A stretch of DNA of 30,931 nt from a virus (IMGVR_UViG_3300034101_004559:1-30931); one strand, 5' to 3'. Counted from the stretch's first letter, positions 22,514-30,268 are shown. A program made the numbers and translations. Notes: a model not told the origin generated them from the sequence alone.

Positions 22514-23361
22514 AGTTTATTAAAACTAATCTTCCCATTTGACATTAAATCAAAATCTGAAGTTAAAACTTCATTGTAAGTTTCAAGCAATTTTTCATTT
22601 TCAAAAGGAAACACATCGAGTATCAAAGACTCCAACCAATCTTTTTTAACAATATAATTGTCATTTAAAATATCTAAGGATACGTTCAGATTATCAATTT
22701 CTTTGACATTCATACCAGAAGACATATTACAAATAAAACTACCACCTAAACCAAGTTTATATATATGATTTTCGATATCTTTTAGAAGTATGTCATAAAC
22801 TCTTGATGTTTTGCTTTTACCATACAAGGAATTCGAACAATATATTTCATTTGACATATCGTGTTTAAAAAACTGATACCCTTCGAATTTGTTTTCTAAA
22901 ATGTCTAACACTTTCGCAACCGAGTTTTCATTACAATCATACATAACATTTTTACTAACACTATTAATCTTAATGTTGAAAAAAATGTTATTTTTTGTAA
23001 AAGAGTTAACAAATTCAGTTAAGGAATTAATTTTTTCACCTACAAGTTTTTCAGAACAATGTGATAGATTTAATGTTTTGAATTCAAAATCAGGATTATG
23101 AATTACAAGATTAATTACTTTTATATCTTGTGTCATTTCCATATTATGTTTTGAAACAAAATTTTGGAAAAGTTCAGTTATATTGCAAAGTTCTTCACAT
23201 GAAGTGACTCCTCTTACTACAAAAAAGTTTCTAAGATTTATAACCTTTATATCAGTTTTAGAGTTTGGAGATAACTCTTCGTACTTATTAACTAATAAGT
23301 TTGCAAAAATATTACACAGGTTGTTACCGTCTAAAAAATTATACACTTCAAAGTAATTCAT
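22483..23361 (-). CDS. Conserved phage protein of unknown function
   Basis: A 292-residue alpha/beta protein. Visible landmarks are I-N-L-R-N-F-F-V-V-R-G-V-T-S near residue 41, a cluster of Asn/Cys-rich segments, G-L-G-G-S-F-I-C-N-M-S-S-G-M near 203 and D-F-D-L-M-S-N-G-K near the end. No catalytic motif is recognised. It ends at the bidirectional hairpin. Its leader (A/T-rich, no TATTTAT or TAnnTTTG near the start) differs from the neighbours. Function unknown. Confidence 0.65.
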   Translation of the reverse strand: MNYFEVYNFLDGNNLCNIFANLLVNKYEELSPNSKTDIKVINLRNFFVVRGVTSCEELCNITELFQNFVSKHNMEMTQDIKVINLVIHNPDFEFKTLNLSHCSEKLVGEKINSLTEFVNSFTKNNIFFNIKINSVSKNVMYDCNENSVAKVLDILENKFEGYQFFKHDMSNEIYCSNSLYGKSKTSRVYDILLKDIENHIYKLGLGGSFICNMSSGMNVKEIDNLNVSLDILNDNYIVKKDWLESLILDVFPFENEKLLETYNEVLTSDFDLMSNGKISFNKLNYISDFVLF

Positions 23362-23434
23362 TTTGTTTTAATTAAATTTTTATTAAAACAATTTTATATA
23401 AAATAAAAATTACTCTAAATAGTAAAAAAACAAA

Positions 23435-23572
23435 TTACTTCTTTTTAGCGTAGTACTTCTCAACAATTCTAGTAACTGCTTGTTTTACTGAATTATTATT
23501 TTGTTGACTCTGAGTTTGTGTTTGAGTCTGCGTTTGAGTTTGAGTTTGGTTGTTTTTGCATCCACATCCCAT
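23435..23572 (-). CDS. 45-aa mini-protein with CGC motif and (QT)6 repeat
   Basis: The frame reads M-G-C-G-C-K-N-N, then six Q-T pairs and Q-S, Q-Q-N-N-N, and a helical basic end (V-K-Q-A-V-T-R-I-V-E-K-Y-Y-A-K-K-K). Codons in the repeat vary silently (CAA/CAG, ACT/ACG/ACA), which argues that the protein is maintained. Small M-G-C-G-C-K proteins with a low-complexity centre recur in Bacteroidota T4-like phages. Function unknown. A TATTTAT element lies 31 nt upstream. Confidence 0.7.
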   Translation of the reverse strand: MGCGCKNNQTQTQTQTQTQTQSQQNNNSVKQAVTRIVEKYYAKKK

Positions 23573-23603
23573 GGCTATAATTTTTTATTTAGTTTAGTTT
23601 ATT

Positions 23604-23610
23604 ATAAATA
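23604..23610 (-). promoter_or_regulatory. TATTTAT element, minus strand
   Basis: TATTTAT on the minus strand, 31 nt before the (QT)6 mini-gene, paralleling the 30-nt spacing of the element at 17480-17486. Confidence 0.4.
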
Positions 23611-23665
23611 TCTTATACAATTACTTTAAATTAATTATCAAATTAATCAATTCTATTTTTTTAAA

Positions 23666-23672
23666 TATTTAT
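23666..23672 (+). promoter_or_regulatory. TATTTAT element before tagged gene
   Basis: The leader AAATATTTATAAAATATG has TATTTAT, 5 nt, then the ATG at 23678. It is nearly identical to the leader of the DUF192 gene on the minus strand at 30599-30610. Confidence 0.5.
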
Positions 23673-23677
23673 AAAAT

Positions 23678-24877
23678 ATGTCCTATAAAAATATTATAAG
23701 AAAAATAATTTTAGAAAACGAACAAGATGAAGTAATTATCTCGTCTAGCGAATTTTTAGAACTTTTAAAGTATGTAAATAATGACGTTGCAAACATTCTT
23801 AGAATACCTCAATATAGAAATAAAAAAATTATAATTGACGGGGACTTAAATCTTAACTATAATCAAGAAATACAAAATCTTAATTTATTGTCCAAAATAA
23901 ACGGTCGTTTAGATATATCATATTCCAACGTTGACGTTTTTGACGAAGATAAGGCCAAAAGTATAAATGACTGGGGAAGTAGAAGACAAATAATTAGAAA
24001 ACAAAATGAATTAAGAAAAAAAATTAATTATTTAGACCAATTAAGAAAAGAAGATGCTTGGAATATAAATAATAAAAAATTAATATCTTACCAAACAGAA
24101 GCTTTATACGAATACTTAGTAAATAATAATTACCCCCGAGAAATTGAAGAAGAGGATGAAATAGTTTTGGAGGACAAATATAATATCTACCCCAATAATT
24201 ATGGCCATTATGGTGGTAAATCATTTACGTGGTTAGGAGAAGAAGGTACGGAAAATGAATACATAGTTTTTGATTCAAGAACAATTGAACAAAATGCTCG
24301 TGAGGCTATTGAATCAAGAATTGATGAACTAGGTTATGATGCATTTTCAGATTGGGTATGGAATGACCACCTTGATTCAGAAAGTGTTAGAGATTGGTTA
24401 CGATGGTATATAGAAGAATCTATTTATGATAGTCCTGAAGATTTTGGAATAGAAGAAAAACTTACAAAAGAACAAGAAAATTATATTAGAATTTATGAAG
24501 AAAAAATGTCTAAACTACAATACAGAATTGATAACGAAGATTTAGATGAAGAGACTGAAAATAGTTTGGAAGAAGAAATATCTGATTTAGAAGAACTTAT
24601 TGAAGACATTAAAGAAAATCCCAAAGGTGGTTTTGACGAAAATGAAATTGAAGAAGCTATTGAAATGTGGGTAAATGATAATGAAGATGAATTTTTACAT
24701 TATTTCAAAGATACTGGTCGTAGTAATAGTGATATTTTGGATTATGTTGACCAAAATGCTGTTATTGATTATATAGTTAACTATGATAATTGGGGAGACA
24801 TATTTGGAAGTTATGATGGCGATAGTGATGAGGTTAGCGTAAATGGACTTGATTTTGTTATTATTAGATTCAACTAA
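23678..24877 (+). CDS. Tagged acidic protein of unknown function
   Basis: A 399-residue, very acidic protein. The tag M-S-Y-K-N-I-I-R-K-I-I-L-E-N ends I-L-E at residue 13. The middle contains D-W-V-W-N-D-H-L-D and W-L-R-W-Y-I-E-E-S-I-Y-D. A charged coiled coil spans about 265-310. The C-terminal domain ends G-D-I-F-G-S-Y-D-G-D-S-D-E-V with short beta strands. The high negative charge could mimic DNA, but this is only inference. Single gene with its own TATTTAT leader; likely packaged. Confidence 0.6.
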   Translation: MSYKNIIRKIILENEQDEVIISSSEFLELLKYVNNDVANILRIPQYRNKKIIIDGDLNLNYNQEIQNLNLLSKINGRLDISYSNVDVFDEDKAKSINDWGSRRQIIRKQNELRKKINYLDQLRKEDAWNINNKKLISYQTEALYEYLVNNNYPREIEEEDEIVLEDKYNIYPNNYGHYGGKSFTWLGEEGTENEYIVFDSRTIEQNAREAIESRIDELGYDAFSDWVWNDHLDSESVRDWLRWYIEESIYDSPEDFGIEEKLTKEQENYIRIYEEKMSKLQYRIDNEDLDEETENSLEEEISDLEELIEDIKENPKGGFDENEIEEAIEMWVNDNEDEFLHYFKDTGRSNSDILDYVDQNAVIDYIVNYDNWGDIFGSYDGDSDEVSVNGLDFVIIRFN

Positions 24878-24881
24878 TTTA

Positions 24882-24912
24882 TTTACAGGTAACAAAGTTT
24901 TTATTACTTTTC
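24882..24912 (+). promoter_or_regulatory. Weak Bacteroidota-type promoter
   Basis: TTTA (24882-24885), a 19-nt spacer, TACTTTTC (24905-24912), then 4 nt to the ATG at 24917. Imperfect elements, but the spacing fits the leaderless group. Confidence 0.4.
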
Positions 24913-24916
24913 TTTT

Positions 24917-25666
24917 ATGGAAACAAGTTGGATATTTCATGAACCCATAGATTTTGAACACAAACAATATGTTCTTCTTGGTTATTTACAAAAAATAAGA
25001 AAAAATCTAAATAGTTTAAAACTTTACCCAAACTTCCAACAAATTTCTCTACACTTAGCAAATATAAATCTTGTTATCGAAAAAGGACAATACGTTACTC
25101 TCAACCGACAAATAAAAGACCCTGACGATGAGATACTAATAACTGATTTAACACCACTAAACGTTCCAATTTTTTCGAAAGAGGAACTCGACGAGTTGTT
25201 TAAAATATGTATGTATTCGTCTGAAAAACTCAAAGATGAGTTCAATCAAGCAAAGGCCATATGGGAGATTGCAAATGATTCGATTTCTATCGAAGTGATA
25301 CAAAACAAAAATGCAACTGTTAAAAAACAAGGTCTTTTTTATATTGAGAATAACGATAAGTACACATTATATGAGTTTATTGTAAAACCAATAAAAAAAA
25401 ACTCAGTAGAAACTAAAAACTTAATTAAAAAAGTTTGTGTGTCAGAAGACAATACTTTCGAAGGGTGTTTTAATGGACTTAAAAAAACTTTGATAAAAAA
25501 TTTAGAACAAGAAGAGGTCCACAAAAATTTAATACTATTTAAGGTAGTTCACACAAATCAGTTCCCACTCAAAGAAACATTAATACCAATAGCAAAAAGA
25601 AAAGTTATGAACTACATTAATCAGTCTAAGTTTATTGAGGTAAAAAATTTGACAAAAAAAATATAA
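24917..25666 (+). CDS. Conserved Bacteroidota-phage protein of unknown function
   Basis: A 249-residue protein starting M-E-T-S-W-I-F-H-E-P-I-D-F-E-H-K, followed by Y-V-L-L-G-Y-L-Q-K-I and F-Q-Q-I-S-L-H-L-A-N-I. The N-terminal half is helical. The second half is alpha/beta with F-I-V-K-P-I and F-K-V-V-H-T strands. I recall this pattern from phage hypotheticals but know no function. Expressed from an early-type promoter. Confidence 0.65.
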   Translation: METSWIFHEPIDFEHKQYVLLGYLQKIRKNLNSLKLYPNFQQISLHLANINLVIEKGQYVTLNRQIKDPDDEILITDLTPLNVPIFSKEELDELFKICMYSSEKLKDEFNQAKAIWEIANDSISIEVIQNKNATVKKQGLFYIENNDKYTLYEFIVKPIKKNSVETKNLIKKVCVSEDNTFEGCFNGLKKTLIKNLEQEEVHKNLILFKVVHTNQFPLKETLIPIAKRKVMNYINQSKFIEVKNLTKKI

Positions 25667-25679
25667 AAAACTATTATTG
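25648..25679 (+). promoter_or_regulatory. Promoter of the glutamine synthetase operon
   Basis: TTTG (25648-25651), a 20-nt spacer, TATTATTG (25672-25679), then 4 nt to the ATG at 25684. The -7 element differs from TAnnTTTG by one base. The -33 lies in the end of the preceding gene. Confidence 0.55.
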
Positions 25680-25683
25680 AACT

Positions 25684-25923
25684 ATGGAAATTAATTTTTA
25701 CGACATTTTAAAAAAACTATCAAAAGATTACCCAAATGATAGTGAGTTTGGTTCTAAAGTCAGAAGAGTCCTTTTAGAGTTAGATGGTGAAGTTGAAAGT
25801 GATATTTTAACTATCGTTGCCGGTAAATTGGAAGTTGAAAGTGAAGACATCAAAGTTAAACCGACAGAAGAAGAGTTGAACAAATTAGAAAGTTTTTTGA
25901 AAAATGTTAAACACACGAGTTAA
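25684..25923 (+). CDS. Small conserved phage protein
   Basis: A 79-residue acidic helical protein (F-Y-D-I-L-K-K-L-S-K-D-Y-P-N-D-S-E-F-G-S-K-V-R). It is the first gene after the operon promoter, and the next ATG follows its stop directly. No domain recognised. Confidence 0.65.
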   Translation: MEINFYDILKKLSKDYPNDSEFGSKVRRVLLELDGEVESDILTIVAGKLEVESEDIKVKPTEEELNKLESFLKNVKHTS

Positions 25924-26106
25924 ATGGGGTTGAACAAAAGATTTCTAAAAAAAGAAAACATTCTAAATAATATTGATAATATATTAAATTATTTTAACGT
26001 CGATATACTATTCTGTACCGACGAGTTTTCTATGCAAGTCTATAACTTTTACAAAAAAGGTAAAACCAAAGAAGAGATAATAAATTACATAAATAAAATC
26101 AAATGA
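25924..26106 (+). CDS. 60-aa hypothetical protein
   Basis: A basic helical protein (M-G-L-N-K-R-F-L-K-K-E-N-I-L-N-N-I) with a C-terminal helix-turn-helix-like segment, V-Y-N-F-Y-K-K-G-K-T-K-E-E-I-I-N-Y-I. It starts directly at the previous stop, and its own stop overlaps the glutamine synthetase ATG (ATGA). It may be a small regulator; evidence is weak. Confidence 0.6.
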   Translation: MGLNKRFLKKENILNNIDNILNYFNVDILFCTDEFSMQVYNFYKKGKTKEEIINYINKIK

Positions 26107-27224
26107 AAGTTAAATTAGAATATGTTTGGTTAGATGGTTACAAACCAGAACCTAACTTACGAAGTAAAGTCAAAATCGCTGACTATAATTCAATATACGA
26201 TAAGAGAACAGGAGATTTAGTTTTCCCAATGTGGAACTTTGACGGTTCATCAACAAACCAAGCCGACACTGGTAATTCAGACAGATTATTAAAACCTGTT
26301 AGACACTATATGACAGATTTACAAAATACAATTTACGTTTTGTGTGAGGTATTGAATCCTGATGGTAAACCACATGAAACAAACCAAAGAGCAAGACTTC
26401 AAAATGAGGAGGAAGATTTATGGTTTGGATTTGAACAAGAATACTTTATTCGAGAAGAAATTGGTGGAAGTATGTTAGGGCACAAAAGAAACATTTTGAA
26501 AGGTCAAGGAGAATATTATTGCGGTGTGGGTCATAATGTTGTTGGTCGTGATTTTGTTGAAGAACACTTAGAAATGTGCCTATCTCATAAAATTGACATT
26601 ACAGGTACTAATGCTGAAGTGGCTTTAGGTCAGTGGGAATATCAAGTTTTTTCGAAAGGTAAATTGAAAGGAGGTGATGACCTTTGGATGAGTAGATATT
26701 TCTTATATAAGATTTCTGAAAAATACGGATATCATATTGATTTACATCCAAAACCATTAACACACGGAGAATGGAATGGCTCAGGTCTTCATACAAATTT
26801 TTCGAACGATAAAATGAGAAACAAAGGTGGATATGATTACTTTATGGCTATCTTTAGTGCATTTGGTTCAAGACACGAAGACCATATTAAAGCATATGGG
26901 TCAAACAACAATCTTCGTTTGACTGGTGAATATGAAACACAATCAATTGATAAATTCAGTTGGGGGGTTTCTGATAGAGGGGCATCCATTAGAGTTCCGC
27001 AAGAAACTTCAGTTGAGTGGAAAGGTTATGTTGAAGACCGACGCCCAGGTTCAAACGCCGACCCATACAAAATTATTCGTGAGATTGTCAATTCATTAGA
27101 CACCACACATCAAATTTATGAAATGAAAAATATGATGAATACTTACGTTGATGCAAAAACATTGGAGGGAAAGTATGGAACAAAATCTAATGATGAGTTA
27201 TTAAAAGAATATCGAGAAGAATAA
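26103..27224 (+). CDS. glnA: Glutamine synthetase, type II (eukaryotic-like)
   Basis: A 373-residue enzyme that makes glutamine from glutamate, ammonia and ATP. Length and motifs fit GSII: V-W-L-D-G near the start, P-M-W-N-F-D-G-S-S-T (beta-grasp), F-G-F-E-Q-E-Y (metal-binding Glu pair near 110), H-P-K-P-L, then N-G-S-G-L-H-T-N-F-S with the ATP-site His, and R-G-A-S-I-R-V-P. It appears complete. It is coupled by ATGA to the preceding gene and by TAATG to DUF3310. As an auxiliary metabolic gene it could raise glutamine for nucleotide synthesis or DNA base modification. Confidence 0.95.
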   Translation: MKVKLEYVWLDGYKPEPNLRSKVKIADYNSIYDKRTGDLVFPMWNFDGSSTNQADTGNSDRLLKPVRHYMTDLQNTIYVLCEVLNPDGKPHETNQRARLQNEEEDLWFGFEQEYFIREEIGGSMLGHKRNILKGQGEYYCGVGHNVVGRDFVEEHLEMCLSHKIDITGTNAEVALGQWEYQVFSKGKLKGGDDLWMSRYFLYKISEKYGYHIDLHPKPLTHGEWNGSGLHTNFSNDKMRNKGGYDYFMAIFSAFGSRHEDHIKAYGSNNNLRLTGEYETQSIDKFSWGVSDRGASIRVPQETSVEWKGYVEDRRPGSNADPYKIIREIVNSLDTTHQIYEMKNMMNTYVDAKTLEGKYGTKSNDELLKEYREE

Positions 27225-27448
27225 TGGAACACGTTAATCACCCAAAACATTACGGAGGAGAAGATAATCTTTATGAAGCAATCAAAGTTATTGATGCTTG
27301 GGATTTAGGGTTTAGTTTAGGAAATACAGTAAAATATATAAGTCGTGCAGGAAAAAAAGGAAAAGATAAAGAACTCGAGGACCTCAGAAAAGCTCTATGG
27401 TACCTCCAACACCACATCGAAACACTTGAAGAAAAAAACAGGAATTAA
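27224..27448 (+). CDS. DUF3310 family protein
   Basis: A 74-residue protein with the DUF3310 hallmarks: N-H-P-K-H-Y at the start, I-E/K-V-I-D-A-W-type helix, N-T-V-K-Y-I-S-R-A-G-K-K-G and E-D-L-R-K-A-L-W-Y-L at the end. The family is frequent in phages, sometimes fused to nucleotide-metabolism domains. The gene follows glutamine synthetase with a 1-nt overlap. Confidence 0.88.
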   Translation: MEHVNHPKHYGGEDNLYEAIKVIDAWDLGFSLGNTVKYISRAGKKGKDKELEDLRKALWYLQHHIETLEEKNRN

Positions 27449-27740
27449 TAGAGAAATAACAGTTTGGGATGCACTAACAACACCAAAAGAATTAATAAGA
27501 GAAACTTTAATTAATTTTTCTTGGGGATTTTTAGGAAACTCTGTTGTTGTATTTGTTGCAAAAGAACTGGACTTTATGGTTTTGATAAACTATATTGTTT
27601 ATTACATACTAATATCTTACATTGTGAATAGGAAAAAATATGATACCATACTTGGAAAGTTTATAGTACTTCCTGGTTCAGCTGCCGTAGGAGCTTTCAC
27701 AGGTTATAAGTTGGCTCAAATAATAGTTAATATAATTTAA
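27426..27740 (+). CDS. Membrane protein, start uncertain (TTG)
   Basis: A protein of about 104 residues. The conserved-looking part is W-D-A-L-T-T-P-K-E-L-I-R-E-T-L-I-N-F, followed by three hydrophobic helices (F-L-G-N-S-V-V-V-F-V-A; L-I-N-Y-I-V-Y-Y-I-L; G-S-A-A-V-G-A-F-T-G-Y). No ATG lies near the domain start. The only in-frame ATG (27345) is deep inside DUF3310, so the TTG at 27426, overlapping by 23 nt, is preferred. Function unknown. Confidence 0.6.
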   Translation: MKKKTGINREITVWDALTTPKELIRETLINFSWGFLGNSVVVFVAKELDFMVLINYIVYYILISYIVNRKKYDTILGKFIVLPGSAAVGAFTGYKLAQIIVNII

Positions 27741-27743
27741 TAA

Positions 27744-27842
27744 ATGGAAACAAGATACAGAATAATTGCCACATGTATATCCATAGTTTGGTTGGTGATG
27801 GTATGGACATTAGTATATGAATTAATAAAAATGATATTTTAA
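27744..27842 (+). CDS. 32-aa single-helix membrane protein
   Basis: Starts M-E-T-R-Y-R-I-I-A-T and is nearly all one transmembrane helix (I-S-I-V-W-L-V-M-V-W-T-L-V-Y), ending K-M-I-F. The ATG is 3 nt after the upstream stop, and the stop is 1 nt before the methyltransferase start, so it fits exactly into the operon. Function unknown. Confidence 0.6.
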   Translation: METRYRIIATCISIVWLVMVWTLVYELIKMIF

Positions 27843-27843
27843 A

Positions 27844-28692
27844 ATGATAGAAACAGGAAAAATAATTAATGGTGATTGTATTGAAGTAATGAAAACATTA
27901 CCTGAAAGTTGCGTTGATTTAATTGTCACGTCACCACCTTATGGGGTTGGCATTGATTACGATGTACACGAAGATGATATGGAATTTAATGATTATGTTG
28001 AGTTTGCCAAATCTTGGTTAAGTGAAGCTTATAGATTGTTAAAAGATGATGGACGAATTGCCTTGAACATTCCTTATGAGATTAATAGACAGAAAAAAGG
28101 TGGACGTATCTTTTTTGTTTCAGAGATGTGGCAAATTATGAAAGAGATTGGTTATGGTTTTTTTGGTATTGTTGACCTTGAAGAACAATCACCCCATAGA
28201 AGTAAGACCACGGCATGGGGTTCTTGGATGAGTCCGTCATCACCATATATCTATAACCCAAAAGAGTGTGTTATTTTAGCTTACAAAAACAAACACATCA
28301 AAAAAGTCAAAGGAGAACCACAATGGACCGGAGTTCCAACTGAAATAGAACAAGAAGACGGTTCAATAAAAAAGAAAATGGTTTATGATGAGAATGATAA
28401 AAAAGAGTTTATGGAACTTGTGTTTGGTCAGTGGAATTACTTTGCAGATACTAAGTCACTCACCAAGGCTACGTTCTCGATGGACATACCAACTAAGGCA
28501 ATTAAGATATTATCCTACAAAAACGATATAGTCTTAGACCCATTTGCAGGAAGCGGTACTAGTTTAGTGGCTGCTGAGGTATTAGGTCGTAGATGGTTAG
28601 GAATAGAACTATCACCAAACTATTGTGATATAGCTAAAACAAGAGTTGAATATTTCAAAACTTTAGAAACAATAATAGAAACCCCAATTTAA
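27844..28692 (+). CDS. Beta-class DNA methyltransferase (N4-cytosine or N6-adenine)
   Basis: A 282-residue enzyme. I-V-T-S-P-P-Y (27-33) is the catalytic motif, placed before the SAM-binding motif D-P-F-A-G-S-G-T (232-239), so the order is beta class. The close of the fold, W-L-G-I-E-L-S-P-N-Y, is also present. S-P-P-Y is more common in N4-cytosine enzymes but also occurs in N6-adenine ones, so the modified base is not decided. It is the last gene of the glutamine synthetase operon, and its stop codon lies inside the terminator stem-loop. Confidence 0.9.
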   Translation: MIETGKIINGDCIEVMKTLPESCVDLIVTSPPYGVGIDYDVHEDDMEFNDYVEFAKSWLSEAYRLLKDDGRIALNIPYEINRQKKGGRIFFVSEMWQIMKEIGYGFFGIVDLEEQSPHRSKTTAWGSWMSPSSPYIYNPKECVILAYKNKHIKKVKGEPQWTGVPTEIEQEDGSIKKKMVYDENDKKEFMELVFGQWNYFADTKSLTKATFSMDIPTKAIKILSYKNDIVLDPFAGSGTSLVAAEVLGRRWLGIELSPNYCDIAKTRVEYFKTLETIIETPI

Positions 28693-28705
28693 TTTGGGGT
28701 TTTTT
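28680..28705 (+). terminator. Rho-independent terminator of the glutamine synthetase operon
   Basis: AACCCCAA (28680-28687) pairs with TTGGGGTT (28694-28701) around a 6-nt loop, followed by Ts to 28705. The loop contains the methyltransferase stop codon. Confidence 0.88.
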
Positions 28706-28716
28706 ATTTTATAAGG

Positions 28717-28723
28717 TATTTAT
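28717..28723 (+). promoter_or_regulatory. TATTTAT element before tagged DHH gene
   Basis: TATTTAT, 4 nt, then the ATG at 28728, directly after the preceding terminator. A transcript for the DHH gene must start in this short gap or by read-through. Confidence 0.55.
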
Positions 28724-28727
28724 TAAT

Positions 28728-30245
28728 ATGAAAATCATCATCACAGAAAATCAACTAAAGTCTCTTATTTCAGAATCTGGTATTCGAGATATAAATGATT
28801 TATTGAAAAGATATAAAAAGGCGAAAATATATTTTCATCAAGATTTAGATGGTGTAGCTACTGCAATTGCAATGAAAAAATATCTTGAAAATCAAGGGTT
28901 CAAAGTTGTTGATTGTGAGGTTATACAATATGGTGAAAAAGAATGGGCAATAAAAAGAGCAGACATCAGTGATGAGGCTCGTGGAGAAGTAATGCCGGTA
29001 CTTGTAGATTTTGCACACGGAAAACCTATGTTTGAAATTCATACTGACCACCACGACAGTCAAGTTGGTGTTGAAAAAGAAACATCAACCAGTTTTAAAA
29101 GTGCTAGGTCAAATGTTGAAACAATATCACAATCAGTATCACCAATAGAGTTATTTTCCTCTTCTGATTTATCTATCATTTCGATGGTGGACTCAGCTAA
29201 TTACGCGATAGATGATATAACACCTAAAATGGTAATGAATTTCATTTATAAGTTTGATGAAACAAAAACAAGTCGAGATAATATGATTATGTTAGGTTTA
29301 GTAACTAACAAATTATTATTAGCGTATAAAAATTACCCCAATTTTATGGAAGATTTGGTTATGAAAGCCGAACCCTCTATTAAAAATATCTACAACATCA
29401 TAAAACAATTTGCTATTGAAAGAAACTACGCAGATATTAATACCATGATTGCAAATCAAGAAAAATACCTTATAGATAGAAAAGAAGGAACTAAAAGTAA
29501 TCGTGGTGTTGAAGTGGTTGGTAATATTTTAACACAGATGGATTTGGGGTCAATGAGAAAAGGTTCGTATGATAGATATGTTCCATTTGAACTTTATCCC
29601 GACGCAGACTTTTTGGTTACAGGTTTAGGAGGTCAAGTTGGTATGGTCCAAGCGTCTTGTAATCCATTTAAAAAGGAAAGAGCATTAAAAGGAATTGATT
29701 TAGGTGAAATTAAAAATGAGGTGTTAGATTTTTTCAAACCTGAATTAGAAAATGAAATATTAACATATCGTTTAATAAAGAAAATTGCAGAAAAAAAGGC
29801 AACAGATGAATCCGTTGGTTTTACCATGAGAGATTTTGAAGCCATTTATGGGGACCTACCTTCATTTAAAAATAATTCGGTAAATGCTTACGATTTTTTA
29901 AAGGCTAATTCGGGAGGACACAAGTGTATTACAAATATATCAGGAATTAATTATGTGTATAGTGGATATGATAAACCATACACAAAAGATTTACCTGAAG
30001 AGTTATTACCAATTGCAAATTACACAGGTGATAACAATTTTGTTAATAACATCAAAACTCAACTTCTAAAATATAGAAAACTATCTGAAAAACAGAGAGA
30101 AGCTGCAATGAGACAAATCGGAAAAGAAAATAAATTTGATTTGGATGACGTACAAACTTCAAGTTCAAGAACTAGTAGAGATTTAGTAATTGATATGAGA
30201 AATAAATTTATTGATATTCTACAAAGAAAAATAGATAAAAATTAA
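28728..30245 (+). CDS. DHH-family phosphoesterase with N-terminal packaging-type tag
   Basis: A 505-residue protein. The tag M-K-I-I-I-T-E-N-Q-L-K-S-L-I-S-E-S ends I-S-E at residue 16. The DHH domain follows: F-H-Q-D-L-D-G-V-A-T-A (36-46), V-D-F-A-H-G (93-98) and T-D-H-H-D (106-110). These are the metal-binding motifs of RecJ, NrnA and cyclic-dinucleotide phosphodiesterases. A later G-G-Q-V-G and G-G-H-K-C segment recalls the DHHA1 substrate domain (G-G-H). Possible substrates are nano-RNA, single-strand DNA or cyclic dinucleotides. It stands alone behind a TATTTAT leader and I infer that it is packaged. Confidence 0.8.
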   Translation: MKIIITENQLKSLISESGIRDINDLLKRYKKAKIYFHQDLDGVATAIAMKKYLENQGFKVVDCEVIQYGEKEWAIKRADISDEARGEVMPVLVDFAHGKPMFEIHTDHHDSQVGVEKETSTSFKSARSNVETISQSVSPIELFSSSDLSIISMVDSANYAIDDITPKMVMNFIYKFDETKTSRDNMIMLGLVTNKLLLAYKNYPNFMEDLVMKAEPSIKNIYNIIKQFAIERNYADINTMIANQEKYLIDRKEGTKSNRGVEVVGNILTQMDLGSMRKGSYDRYVPFELYPDADFLVTGLGGQVGMVQASCNPFKKERALKGIDLGEIKNEVLDFFKPELENEILTYRLIKKIAEKKATDESVGFTMRDFEAIYGDLPSFKNNSVNAYDFLKANSGGHKCITNISGINYVYSGYDKPYTKDLPEELLPIANYTGDNNFVNNIKTQLLKYRKLSEKQREAAMRQIGKENKFDLDDVQTSSSRTSRDLVIDMRNKFIDILQRKIDKN

Positions 30246-30268
30246 AATAAAGAAGTCTTAATTTTATC
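30234..30268. terminator. Weak AT-rich bidirectional hairpin at convergent stops
   Basis: GATAAAAATTAA (30234-30245) pairs with TTAATTTTATC (30258-30268) with one unpaired A. It sits exactly where the DHH and DUF192 genes converge. Low GC content makes it a weak terminator. Confidence 0.35.

Noticed and set aside
22483-23361. S-adenosylmethionine synthetase-like protein
   Set aside because: A V-V-R-G-V-T-S strand and a Gly-rich segment hinted at it, but the H-P-D-K, G-D-Q-G and ATP-binding motifs are absent.
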